NCBI GenBank assembly: GCA_001051155.2
Contig: JYIP02000012.1
Location: forward strand, 582,001 to 646,000
Length of the DNA: 64,000 bases
Source of the DNA: Chrysoporthe austroafricana
Taxonomy: Eukaryota > Ascomycota > Sordariomycetes > Diaporthales > Cryphonectriaceae
Reading direction: 5' to 3'
Part shown: positions 20,242 through 31,187 of the stretch, one piece after another
How positions within the stretch are numbered: position 1 is the stretch's first letter
Layout: every line of letters starts with the position of its first letter
The notes under the pieces: model-generated
The model's database searches: none
What the model saw: only the letters and a program-made list of their open reading frames with translations
Told to the model about the DNA's origin: nothing
Made by a program: the position numbers and the translations under genes

Positions 20242-22443
20242 ATGCCTTCAAGCACCACAGGCACTGAGCAAACATCCGTCTCAAGCGACACAATGGACGA
20301 CAAGAAGGCTCAGGTTGTCGACAAGACGGCCAATGCATCTCCTGTCAAGAAGTCCCTGTTTAGAAGCGCAACCTCAAAATTGCGCGCTGCTGTTTGTTTG
20401 CCCGACGACAGCACAGCCGAACCTGCCGCCTCAGCAGGCTCAGCAACTACTGCTGAAAAGAAGGATGGCCAAGGCGACAAGGATGGAAAGGACGACAAGG
20501 ACAAAAAGGACGACGGGGACAAAAAGGCCGACGACGACGGCGATCAGACCATGAAATGCGAGTTCAAGCATCTCGACAGGAAATTTGACAGCGAAGACAA
20601 GCCCTACTTTCTAGAGCGCAAGAAGGAGGATATCGACAAGGGTGAGAAGAAGGACTGGTGGCGGTTGTTCGCGTTTTGTGTTGTGAGGAGATATGACTCT
20701 GATGGGGACCTGGACGAAACCTGCCTCTACGTCAACCCACAACCATTGCGCCAGCTGCTCAAGGATGTCATTGGGAGCTACCCCTCCGATCCCATAGACG
20801 TGGATGACGTACAGATCGCCTCCCCTTACCATTCCTTGTTCCATTACCGCAAGCAGCTCGAGGAGGTTGGTCTCAAGCGCTTCAAGGAAGAGGGTGACGC
20901 CCAGTCGGCGGACCAGCTCAGGCTGCTGCTCGACTGGATCAGGACTAATTTCGAGCTTGAGATTGCCGCGCAGGAGAGGTGCCTGTCCAGCGACAGCAAG
21001 GCCATCGCGTACGACAAACTCTGGACGCTATTCGTCCCCGGCACCATTGTGCACGCAAAGGTCCAGAACCAACACCGAGCCTTTCGCATTCAGGATTACT
21101 GGTACGATCCCGATGACGACGAGCACCCGGGCCTCAACCTAAAGACACAATTCGTCGACTACGATGGCGACATGTTCGGATATCGGAGACTTGATCTGCA
21201 TATCCCCAAATACACCGGTGTGAGAGAAATCAGCTCGCACGAGGTCAGACCCCTTGAATTCATCGACAACGCAGACGAGCTCCGCGAGACGCTGTTAGCC
21301 AGGGGTAGGAGGTTCCAGGAGCTCGCCGCGGGGCAGCATTTCATGCAGTACAAGGGTATCGCACTCAAGAGGAACCCTCAGTGCGCAGGCAAATACTTGA
21401 GATTCGACGCCAGCGGTCGCATCATGATCGACTGCAAGACGTACCACCGTCTCGACGCAAATGACGCGATCTGGGTGTATAGCTTTGGGAAGGATCATCC
21501 AGACGAGTTGACAGAGGAGGATCTTCTTCTCGCTAGCGCTATGGTGAGGGGATACTCTATGAACGCCAAGCGCTTCCTGGAGTTCTGCATCGATAATGTC
21601 TCTGCGATCACGTGGAATGCCCAGTGCTTCGAGGAGCTTGTCCTCGACGCGACGACCAAGAAGACCGTCCAAGCCCTTGTCTCCACGCATTCGCAGAGGA
21701 GACTCGACCCTTCATCAGATGATGGTTTTGATGATATTGTCAAGGGCAAAGGCCAGGGGCTCGTCTGCGTCTTGCACGGCCCGCCAGGAGTTGGAAAAAC
21801 CTTGACCGCAGAGTGCGTTGCTGAATACGTCAAGCGGCCCCTGTTCATGGTGTCCTCGGGCGACCTCGGCGTCTCTAGCGACGAGCTCGACAAACAGCTG
21901 ACGGAGATCATGGACATGACCTCGACCTGGCGCGCCGTTCTCCTCATTGACGAGGCAGATGTTTTCCTCGAGCAGAGGGCCCTCCACGATCTCCATCGCA
22001 ATGCCATGGTGTCGGTGTTTCTACGCGTGCTTGAGTACTACACTGGCATCTTGTTCCTCACCACTAACCGCGTGGCGACATTCGATGAAGCTTTCAAGAG
22101 CCGCATCCACATTCCTATCCGGTATACTGATCTCGACATAACTTCCAGACTAAAAATCTGGCGCAATTTCTGCGGCAAGGTTCCCGGCGGTGTGCAAATT
22201 TCGGAGGATGAGTACGAGACGCTGGCTGAGCACGACCTCAATGGCCGTCAGATCAAGAATATTATTAAGGCAGCGCAGAGCCTGGCCGCCTTCGATAAGG
22301 TCAAGCTCGACTTCAAGCAGCTCCAGCAGGTCACCAAGATCCAGTCCACATTTGAAAAGGACCTCACTAGCTTCGGCGAGATAGACTATACTGCTCCTGG
22401 GTCGGCGAAGCGGCACGCTGAGAGTCGGAACATGTACTCTTAG
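20242..22443 (+). CDS. Fungal AAA ATPase with N-terminal DUF7025-type region
   Basis: Single exon, 733 aa from the ATG at 20242; the frame above it has only a GTG at 20167. Residues 60-105 are a Lys/Asp/Glu-rich linker. Residues about 120-420 contain the region usual in this fungal family (WWRLFAFCVVRRYD, FHYRKQLEEV, LDWIRTNFE, a W-T-LF-PG-V-like strand FVPGTIVHAKVQNQ). The AAA module is at the C-terminus: Walker A GPPGVGKT at 513-520, Walker B VLLIDEADVF with Asp570-Glu571, sensor TTNR, and an SR arginine near 621 in SRIHIPIRY. An AAA lid follows (NGRQIKNIIKAAQSLA). The family is expanded in filamentous fungi. The substrate is unknown, and no transmembrane segment is visible, so it should be soluble. 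Confidence 0.9.
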   Translation: MPSSTTGTEQTSVSSDTMDDKKAQVVDKTANASPVKKSLFRSATSKLRAAVCLPDDSTAEPAASAGSATTAEKKDGQGDKDGKDDKDKKDDGDKKADDDGDQTMKCEFKHLDRKFDSEDKPYFLERKKEDIDKGEKKDWWRLFAFCVVRRYDSDGDLDETCLYVNPQPLRQLLKDVIGSYPSDPIDVDDVQIASPYHSLFHYRKQLEEVGLKRFKEEGDAQSADQLRLLLDWIRTNFELEIAAQERCLSSDSKAIAYDKLWTLFVPGTIVHAKVQNQHRAFRIQDYWYDPDDDEHPGLNLKTQFVDYDGDMFGYRRLDLHIPKYTGVREISSHEVRPLEFIDNADELRETLLARGRRFQELAAGQHFMQYKGIALKRNPQCAGKYLRFDASGRIMIDCKTYHRLDANDAIWVYSFGKDHPDELTEEDLLLASAMVRGYSMNAKRFLEFCIDNVSAITWNAQCFEELVLDATTKKTVQALVSTHSQRRLDPSSDDGFDDIVKGKGQGLVCVLHGPPGVGKTLTAECVAEYVKRPLFMVSSGDLGVSSDELDKQLTEIMDMTSTWRAVLLIDEADVFLEQRALHDLHRNAMVSVFLRVLEYYTGILFLTTNRVATFDEAFKSRIHIPIRYTDLDITSRLKIWRNFCGKVPGGVQISEDEYETLAEHDLNGRQIKNIIKAAQSLAAFDKVKLDFKQLQQVTKIQSTFEKDLTSFGEIDYTAPGSAKRHAESRNMYS

Positions 22444-23891
22444 AGAAAGTAGAATCCGGCCAAAAGAAATCTCCCCAATAATTAAGTGCAATTCATCTCA
22501 TGCAACGTTTTATCTCTAAGCTACCTGATCTCTTGAGGGCCAAGCTCTCAAGCGGATCGCTTAAAGCAAAGAGCTGCTGAAGACGAAGACAGTTATAAAG
22601 GAAGGTCAAAGAGCGATAGAGACACGGGAAAAAATAATGATGCTATAAACAAATGATAATCATAATAATATTTCATTTGAAAGGAAGAAAACGAAAGCGA
22701 TAGGAAGGAGAGAGGTGGGGGGAAATAAAAGAAAACAGAGCTGATAGTAAAGAATTTCACAGAGCGACACGCTCTTCTTTTTTTCTTTTTTTCTTTTTCT
22801 CCCTTTGTCTTGATACCTCTAGCAGATTAAATATGCGACGAGTATTCGACTCTCAGGTCTGTAATTTTGCATATGTGCCCGCAGCGATTCCTCACCGAAT
22901 GCTTAATGCTAGGGAAGTCCTTCTGTTTCTTAAAATAGGTAGTCTTAAAACGCCTAGTAAACACATCAGTATTGGCGGCGCATTCGTTGAGTTCTTGCTA
23001 AGAGGTTGACAACGCTGGACCCGCTGCGAGATCGACTGAGCACTCCACCGAGAACGAGAGATGGTTACGTGTTTCACAAGATGCCACTTTGACGGCCACC
23101 ATCCTTTCAGCCTGATAAACTCTGAACCTATCAATTTCAGCTTTGATTGTTGACGCGAAGGACAGGTGGCCTTGGTGACACCAGCCACCTCTTCTTATAA
23201 CTCCCTAATGGACGTGTCCATCCCTGGATGGTATGCATTATGATTCAAGACCATCCAACCTCTAGTCAACGATTAAGATGACAGACAAATTATTGAGACT
23301 GTCGATGCTATCCAGTCCACGGCGTTAGCGATGGTTTCTTTCTGATTATATGCGCTATGGCTGCCGGCGACCCCAGGTTGATTTTTTCATCTTGATAATT
23401 AATTGTGGCAAGTCTTCTGCCCTGACGCAGCATCCACTCAATCTGACCCGAACACATGAAATGAAAACCAAGGCAGAAATACGAGACGCCAAGTTCAAAA
23501 AATGCAGAGCGCCAAGAGGGTCTCCTTATCCTTCCAAGGGCTTGGCCTCTTGGACGTGGCTCGGCAACCTGCACTTGGCAGATTACATTCTGTACCGAAG
23601 CCGAGAGTATATTGGCCAAAAAGGCCTTGGCGGACTCCGTTGGAGCTTGGACTCACAACTGTCGGTGATGATCATATACACCCCCTTTTCCTCTCGATTA
23701 TTGCTGTAACCATCATTCCCTTGTATATTATGTGAACAACTTCGACAGTATCTTTAGCAGCAGTTGCGTTTATAGAACGGGTTTCTTTACCATCGAGACA
23801 CGCAGCTTGTTGACTTTGTTTATCGTCAGCCATTCTGACAACATCCCGACGGCTAATGGTCTGAGACCACTTTGATCGATTTGTTACCAAA
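22444..23891. other. Intergenic, AT-rich, no gene seen
   Basis: The 3' flank of the AAA gene (22600-22860) is strongly A- and T-rich with T/C tracts near 22775-22800. The rest is the upstream region of the GH72 gene. No supported frame. Confidence 0.5.
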
Positions 23892-25327
23892 ATGAAGCTA
23901 ATTACGGCCACGATTCCCCTCGTCGGAGCAGCCATTGCGAGCCAAGCTAGAGACGATCTGCGCCGGCAATCCAGTAGTGTGCCAGAGGTCACAGTCAGCG
24001 GCAATGGTGAGAAGACTGCCTCTTTCCCAAGAACAACGGGGGAGTCAGATGAGAACTAACAGAGCTAATAGCATTCTGGGCCAACGACAAGCGTTTCTAC
24101 ATTCGCGGAGTTGCCTACCAACCCGGTGGTGCTGCAGATGCCGCGGACCCATTGCTGGATATCGAGAGTCTCACACGGGATATCGAAAATTTCAAGACCT
24201 TGGGAATCAACACAATCCGTGTTTATACGGTGGACAATTCGCAGAATCATGACGAAGGAATGGGCCTTCTTGCCGACGCAGGCATTTATCTCGCCCTCGA
24301 TGTCAACTCGCCAAAGTTCTCTCTGAATCGAGCCGACGTCTTTCTCTCATACAACGAGCGATATCTTCAATCTGTTTTCGCGACGGTTGACAGCTTCGCC
24401 AACTATACCAACACACTGCTCTTTTTCAGTGGAAATGAGGTTATCAATGACAAAGAGACTACCGGCGTAGCGCCTTACATTCGGTCCGTCACCCGCGATA
24501 TCAAAAACTACATCAACTCCCAGGGTTACCGCAGCATCCCGGTCGGATATTCATCCGCAGATGTCTCGGAAAACATCGAGCAGCAGCTCCAGTACTTCGA
24601 CTGCGGTGATAACAGCTCGGCCGTCGACTTCTTCGCTTTCAACGATTACTCGTGGTGTGACCCATCGGACTTCGTGACTTCCGGATGGCAAGCCAAAGTT
24701 GAGCGCTACAGCGGCTACAGCATTCCCATGTTTCTCTCTGAGTTTGGTTGCATCGAGGATGACCGAAGCTGGGAGGAGATCGCATCCCTATATTCGACGA
24801 ACATGACCTCAGTGTTCTCTGGAGGCATTGCCTATGAATACTCAACCGAGGCAAATGGGTACGGCATCGTCGAGATTTCTAATGGCGAGGTCACGACCAA
24901 CGAGGACTTTGACCAATTAGCTAGCGCGTTTGCTGCAACATCGGATCCGGAGGGAGACGGAGGCTACAGCGCCAGTACGACTGCCTCTACGTGCCCGGCA
25001 CAGTCTGATGAGTGGGACGTCGCTGATCTCCTCATCCCGGCTCCTCCATCTGGCATCGACGAGTATATCGAGAATGGTGCAGGTACGGGCCCGGGACTTT
25101 CCGAAGATGTGACTACATCTCAATATGGCGGCGACTCATACTCGGAATCCAATGTGACCATGGACGGTATAATGATTGCTGCCACCAGCAGTGGAAACAC
25201 AACCTCGGGTGGCTCATCGTCGACCAGCTCCAGCAGCAGCGGCGGTTCTTTGGCATCGAACGCAATGGCTGGCTATCTGGCGCCCACAGCACTGATGGCT
25301 ATTGCATTGATGCTGCAATCGGCATGA
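23892..25327 (+). CDS. GH72 beta-1,3-glucanosyltransferase, GPI-anchored (Gel/Gas family)
   Basis: Elongates cell-wall beta-1,3-glucan by cutting and rejoining chains at the cell surface. Exons 23892-24006 and 24072-25327 with a 65-bp intron give 456 aa. A signal peptide covers residues 1-17 (MKLITATIPLVGAAIAS). The GH72 domain has RFYIRGVAYQPGG, LGINTIRVYTVD, the acid/base Glu161 in SGNEV and the nucleophile Glu262 in FLSEFGC. A Ser/Gly-rich stretch and a hydrophobic tail (GYLAPTALMAIALML) form the GPI signal. There is no C-terminal CBM43/X8 Cys-box, so it belongs to the simpler subgroup. The exon 1 to 2 junction restores SGNAFWANDKRF. It faces the peroxidase gene tail-to-tail. Confidence 0.93.
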
Positions 25328-25868
25328 TCGTTTGTTAAGGCTTTCATGGGATATGCCGGTACGGCCTGGTCATGCCAACCTGGAATACTCCAGTACCGGT
25401 TCGGTCATACAGTAGCATTGGAAGCTTGTATTATTTTCATATCTTGGTGATAATGATTGAATTATTGTTCCAAATACCCTTTCCAGTTTAGAATATTGTA
25501 CTATACTTCCTCTATAGTATTCGGATTGCCAATCGTCTAGACACACCTTGTTTTCACCGTTTTCGATGTTTAGCCTTTTAATTAATAGTTACATCTGGCC
25601 AACCGACAGAGAGAAAGGGCCGAATGGGGTTCATACTACCGAGAAGTGAACACTTTGCAATAGATGAGGCTGAAAGACCGACAAGCTCTTGCTTGGTAAT
25701 ATTGGTCTTGCTCTGCACCCTCGCATAACAATCTAACATCCACTAATGGCGAGATGATCTGAATGAAGCGATTTGAATAGCATGCTGACGCATGGCTGTG
25801 ATTCTATTTCCAGTATGCCGCGATATATCGAGGTAAACAAGTGAATGCTTGCCGGATAATCCATTGCT
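25328..25868. other. Spacer between convergent 3' ends
   Basis: AT-rich 540-bp spacer between the stops of the GH72 and peroxidase genes. Nothing coding is seen. Confidence 0.6.
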
Positions 25869-27021
25869 CTAAAGCTTCGCCCGCTCCCTGAACTTCTCGT
25901 TCTGTTTCGCCAGTGGCGCTGCCTCACTCCCAACCTGGCCCTTTCCTTGGACTTCCCCAGGCCGGCCCAGCTGTTCTGACTTCTTGGGGGCACTGACATA
26001 TCCACCTTTCTCGTTGTCCGAATTCGTCACATTGCCTGCATCATCTCGATTGATTCCCAGCTCCATCAATTTGAAGAACGCATCCGAAAAGTCTTTGAAG
26101 AACGTGTTCTTATCCTCGGCGTACAATTTTACCCACTTCAAGAACTCTTGGTCACGAATCAGCGCCATATCAGTCGGTAGCATCATGAGTTCTTCTTCCG
26201 TGACGGGATCGAAAGCTGCGAATTGGACAATGCCTGACCCGGGCAGCTGTTTCTCCTTCCACTCTTCAGACATAAGCAGCCGATAGTATTGATTGGAGAA
26301 CCTCGTAGGATTGTTGACCCATTTCCCTTCAAAACCTGAGTCTTTACGGCTGTTAGAATAACACTGCTTGGCCGGGGAGCGGAAATTTGTCAAGAAAGAC
26401 ATACTAGCGGTATGACAGCGGCCAAGATTGTGAGCGCCGCAAAGTGCCACAATCTCCCTATCATTGAATCCCATGCGGTAGAAGATGGAGCGTATGTGAT
26501 CTGACCCGAGTGCTGCGTCTGGCAGCCTTCCGCGTGGCGGGAGCTTGCTGTCATCGACATAGTCTGTTCTCCCAGAGAGCCATGGAATATCCGGACCACC
26601 CATTGCCTTAATGGCTGTTACACCAGCCAGAGTCCAAAGATCGGAGTAAGTGATCCACGGATGCTGACGCTTGACGGGCTCGAGAAACAACCGGGCATGC
26701 TGCAAGCCCGCATTCGCAGGGTCACCACCCTCGGCTTCGTACCTCATCCCCGCGCCATTGCTTCCGCCCGTGTCTGTTTCGGCATCATACGTACCGGCTG
26801 AATGCCTATCGGGGACGAGTTAACACCCCGGCGGAATCTTGACAAGATCTCTTTTCTTGGGGGCTGGGGGGCGGGTTGGAAAAGCCATACCAGGCGAGCC
26901 GCACGAGGACAGGTCCGGCGCTGCCATCATCATACTCGGGCTGATCGAGGAGGTCAATGATGGACTTCCTTACGGCCTCGAAGTCTCCTGGACAGGATTG
27001 CGTTTGAGTGACCGTAGCCAT
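25869..27021 (-). CDS. Cytochrome c peroxidase-type heme peroxidase, no mitochondrial presequence
   Basis: Reduces hydrogen peroxide, in the family using cytochrome c. Exons 27021-26891, 26805-26405 and 26341-25869. Intron 1 (26806-26890) splits the Trp codon of LAWHSAG. Intron 2 (26342-26404, 63 bp) is in frame and joins GRCHTA to NSGFEGKW; unspliced it adds 21 unrelated residues. The product is 334 aa. Distal residues Arg41, Trp44 and His45, proximal His169 in GAHNLG, the radical-site Trp185 and the Asp in LPTDMAL are all present. It begins MATVTQTQ with no presequence, so a cytosolic location is likely, as for second CCP paralogues in fungi. About 55 residues rich in Lys, Glu, Gly and Asn extend beyond the peroxidase fold. 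Confidence 0.92.
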
Positions 27022-29825
27022 GGTCTGTCGGACGGCTGCAACAGCTGACGTTTATCTGCTCTATAGTCTAGATGAACAGTTCAAAGAAAAGACGAGAGTG
27101 TTAGTGGAGGACTATAATCTAAAAGCGCAAGAAAATCTATGAAAATTAATAGCCGGTCTATGTCATTTCTATGTTGCAAAGAAGCAAAACGGCTCAAATG
27201 TCAAAGCCGACAGAGAAAATGAAAACGCGATAAGATCGTGAGAGTTGACCTCGGCTTTCGAATTCAACGACCCACTGCTTGGTGGACTCACCATGTGGGT
27301 CATCGTTATCGAGTCATCGGCCTTCAAAATCTTCTCGTTGGGCACATGATCCCGAGGTTGTTTAAGTGCAAGAGCCTCGTTTACACGCTAGTATCTCGTT
27401 TCATAACGTAAACGGCCATGGCGAGAAGGCAAGGCTGATACACGCAGCCGGGTGCCTCTAAGTTTTCTTATTCCTGCATATGTTATGTTCCTGCCGGTGC
27501 TATCTTTATTTCAGAGCGAATACATCGTAGTCACTAGGACTCTTTCAGCTTTTACTTGTGTGTCACTTTTTGTAATCTGATCATCGAATTTGTAGCACAA
27601 GGGACGTCCGACTGGCATCAAAACCAGTACATCGCCTACGGCCTTCACGCCGTCGTACCATATTTCGTCGACGAGGATGAGTCGCGTGGAGCACACTCCG
27701 AGATCTTTGCCCTTCCATCAATTTCTTCAAGGCCGAGGGAAAATATTTGCATGCGCTGGCTTTTTCTCCCAGAGTTCCTATTTCGGTAGTGACTCTTTCG
27801 TACATATTAGCAGTTCACTGCTACTTCCGGAATGAGGCCTGACTTCCACCTGGTATGTTAGCACTAATAATGGAGGATATAATATATATGATATCTTGCA
27901 CCTTAGTTGTATTAATTGAGATCCGAGCTAGCGGGATCTCGAGCTCTCCTTGATAGCCGCTTATGTATAGCTCTGCTGTAAATAATCATGGTGTTCAATC
28001 TTGCTCAATGAGCTTCTCAGGTAGCCTGCCAGTGAGTGTCAAATTCGCACTAGAGTACCTGCTAGCCTTACTATGTTATCCAAGATTGCAATCGCCCGGA
28101 CTGTTTGATCATCCGGGCATTCTATTGCTGCGATGGTGAGAGCACTGGGTGCCGCACGATCTCCACTGCTTGACTTAGCGACGACGAACTGGCGCGTGAT
28201 ATGGACATGGTAAGAAGTCCTGAGCGACCAACAGAGCTTAGGTGGTCGCAAATCAAATTTCATGTCCTGAGGATCAGGTGTCTTGAAGCTATGTACCGGC
28301 TCTCGCGAGCTCGGTGTGTGGGCACCTTAGCAAGATCGTATGCCATGCCACTTTCCCGGATGCTCAGAGTTAAGATTGGATCAAGAACTTAAGTTTCGCT
28401 TGTAATTATTGCAGATGGAATTGATCTGTAGTAAGCGGTCATTAGTAAGTGAGTAGGCCATGATTCCAAACCGCAGCAACCTTCTCGCTCGATTTATATC
28501 TAACGACCCACTTCCCGTCCACCCTTTCCGTGCACCCTGGCCAGCCACAATCGAGACATATATATTTAATTACTTCATTCCTCTGCCCTATACGAATTAC
28601 GATCCAGATTTCTTTCGATCTCAGTAATTCCATGTCGCTTTCCCACTGGAATTATCTGTAATCTGATGTTGAAGTGGATGCACAAGCATGCTGTTATGCA
28701 GGTACACTCTCCAGCATTGTCTATATTAAGTAGAATGGTCTTCAGTCAACCCTCTTTTAGACTTGAAATTAAACGGTATGCGTTGTTTCCTACTCAATCT
28801 ATTCCTGTCCAGATACTAGGCACGTGCGAGACATCGGTCTCTCCAGTGTATGTGTAATATTCTACGCTTCTTCTCGCGACGTTGGTCTTTTGATGGTACT
28901 TTCTTTCATCCATTCTGCCTATCCTTTCAGTTTGGACGGCGCCTAACCAAACACCCTACAACCTATATTTCTGATCCGTCGTCTGTTCTGGCGCACGTTC
29001 AGGTTGTCCGAGCCAGCTTTTTCTAGTTCACCTTTTTTTTCCTGTCTTTTTTGCCAAGGAGCTGGAAAGATTTCGACGGCGAAAGTTCTCAGGCAAAAAG
29101 TTCCTTCAGCTTATTGAGGCTCTGTAAATAGAAACTTGAGCTATCAGGATTCAAATTGAATGGGAAGAGAAAGAGTGGCGGTGTGCTGGCCAGTTTGCTG
29201 GGTCTCGAGACTTGTCAACAATCAGGTGCATAGGATGTGAGGATTCACGAGCGGGACTCGCCGCCGGGACACTTGGCCAATAATCTCGTCACGACTCTCA
29301 ATTGCATCATCAAGATGGATTTCTAGAATAGTGCTTACTATGGAGTCGAAGCTGAAATCCTTACGCTCATTGAGCCTGAGATTACCAGACATGAGCGCCG
29401 TAGGAACATGTCTAGGTCGGCTATCGGGCTCACTCCTATTTAGGAATTACCGGGCTAGCCTGCGCTAGTGCTGAGCAGCATTACGGGCATCTTCCATAGA
29501 ATCCTGGTCCATTGGGGCACGTTGGGTCAGCGTCAGTCTTGTGCGGCAACTGTACAGTATATTCTTGGAATAATTACACTGCCGGCGTGGGTATGGGACA
29601 CACCGTATATATACTTCGAATCCACCAGCATTGCAGGTTCATACCTGGACAGGAACAGCCAGAAGTTTTGCAAGCGTTCTGAGTATAAGCGATGTTCTGT
29701 TTAGAATTCTTTGGGCAATAAGTCTGCATTATCACTTCGACTGCAATCCCGAGACGGGTCTTTCCAGGACATATCGACGAACGCAGCCTCAGTTTCATAT
29801 ATCTCTGCGCAACAACCAAGACGAA
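27022..29825. other. Gene-poor 2.8-kb stretch, nothing identified
   Basis: Only frames under 100 codons, overlapping and domainless. The stretch is AT-richer than its neighbours, but I see no terminal repeats, target duplications or transposase remnants. It may include the promoter of the sulfotransferase-like gene and a decayed element. Confidence 0.4.
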
Positions 29826-30896
29826 ATGTCGCGCTTCATAGACCAGCTGCCCACCCCGGCACATGTCCGTGAAAAACTGGTCATAGTGACCAGCAGGAGC
29901 CGGTCAGTGACTATAAACTCCCTTTAGCTACCCAGGTATGTATTGTCACCAGTGCACTGAACCTTTTCTTCTTAGGTCAGGGACTTTTTCCCTATATCAA
30001 GCTCTGAAAACTCTGGGCTACAAGCCATACCACATGTACGAGGTCGTCCAGAGTATTTCACATATGACCATCTTCGAAGAGGCGTTGAGATGTAAATATC
30101 TCGGAGCCGGGAAGCCTTACGGAAGAGCAGAGTTCGACAAGTGGTTTGCTGACTACGACGTAAGTGTGCCCAACTTGCTGGCCATTTCTTCCTCGTTTTT
30201 TTGGGCGTATTTAATCGAATCGAGACTTGTGGCTGACCTGACCTGCTTGTGTTGAAATCCAGACGCTAATCGAAATTCCGGCTTTCTTCGTTGAGGACAT
30301 CATTGCAGCATATCCAGATGCGAAGTACATCCACGTCGACAGGGATGCGGACAAGTGGTACACTTCTGTGACAAATGTCCTGGGAACTGTGAGACCGCTC
30401 TTAAGTTCTACCGTGATGAATTTCATGGCGTTGTACGATCCCCTCATCAAACATTATATTTCGATGCATGTAGCGATGCTTCACTCCCTGGAACATGGTA
30501 TGCGACACGACGATCCCAACTTGGGAAAAGTAATGAAAGAGGATTATCTCGAACTGTGAGTTTCCCGTTCTCTTTCCTTTGTCCTCTTCTCTGTGTGCTG
30601 TCATGAGAAGCGGCAGTCGATTGATAATTGTTCCCAGTACGGACACAGTAAAGAAACTGGTCCCCAGAGAGAACCTAGCATGCTTCTCGCTGGATGATGG
30701 GTTCGGCTGGGAGCAGATCTGCCCATGGTTGGGAAAGCCCATCCCGAGCACTAAATATCCCCGAGGCAATGCTCCCCAGGAGTTCCAGCAGCTCACTATG
30801 CGCCTTCTTGGACCATCTTTTGCAAAGTTCGCGGTCTTGGTATTCACGACAGTTCTGGTCCCTGTGGGTGCTGGTGCATGGTACTATTTCGGATAA
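29826..30896 (+). CDS. P-loop sulfotransferase-like protein with C-terminal membrane anchor
   Basis: Four exons: 29826-29902, 29976-30159, 30263-30555, 30638-30896, with all phases matching, 270 aa. It resembles the fungal Sulfotransfer_4 family, often misnamed epimerase in annotation. The first junction builds the P-loop: VIVTSRSR joins SGTFSLYQAL (residues 19-35). Then come YKPYHMYEVV, FDKWFADYD, AYPDAKYIHVDRDADKWYTSV, and FGWEQICPWLGKPIP near 215. The last 22 residues (VLVFTTVLVPVGAGAWYYFG) are a hydrophobic segment, so the protein is probably tail-anchored with the domain in the cytosol. The acceptor substrate and even sulfotransfer activity are unproven for this subfamily. The SRSRSG loop is more basic than the usual APRSG. 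Confidence 0.85.
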
Positions 30897-31187
30897 AGTG
30901 GCTATGCAGACGTTATTATTCAGTGTGTAGCTTTGACAGACACTGTCTTGTGTCAGCTTTTCGATGCCGGGTTGGGGAGGTTGGCCGGAAAATTGGGGTC
31001 CTTGTGGCATCTGCAATGGCGTCCTTGCTCGCGTGATCATCTTGAACATACGACTATCAAAACCTTTCCTCTTCATAGCAAACCGATTCCTCCTCTACTT
31101 GACCCGTCCATTCAAATGAAACGGGTCGATCGCTCTTCTCTGCAATCTTCATTTTGGGATTCCTGGTGGGCATGTTCATCTGCACAA

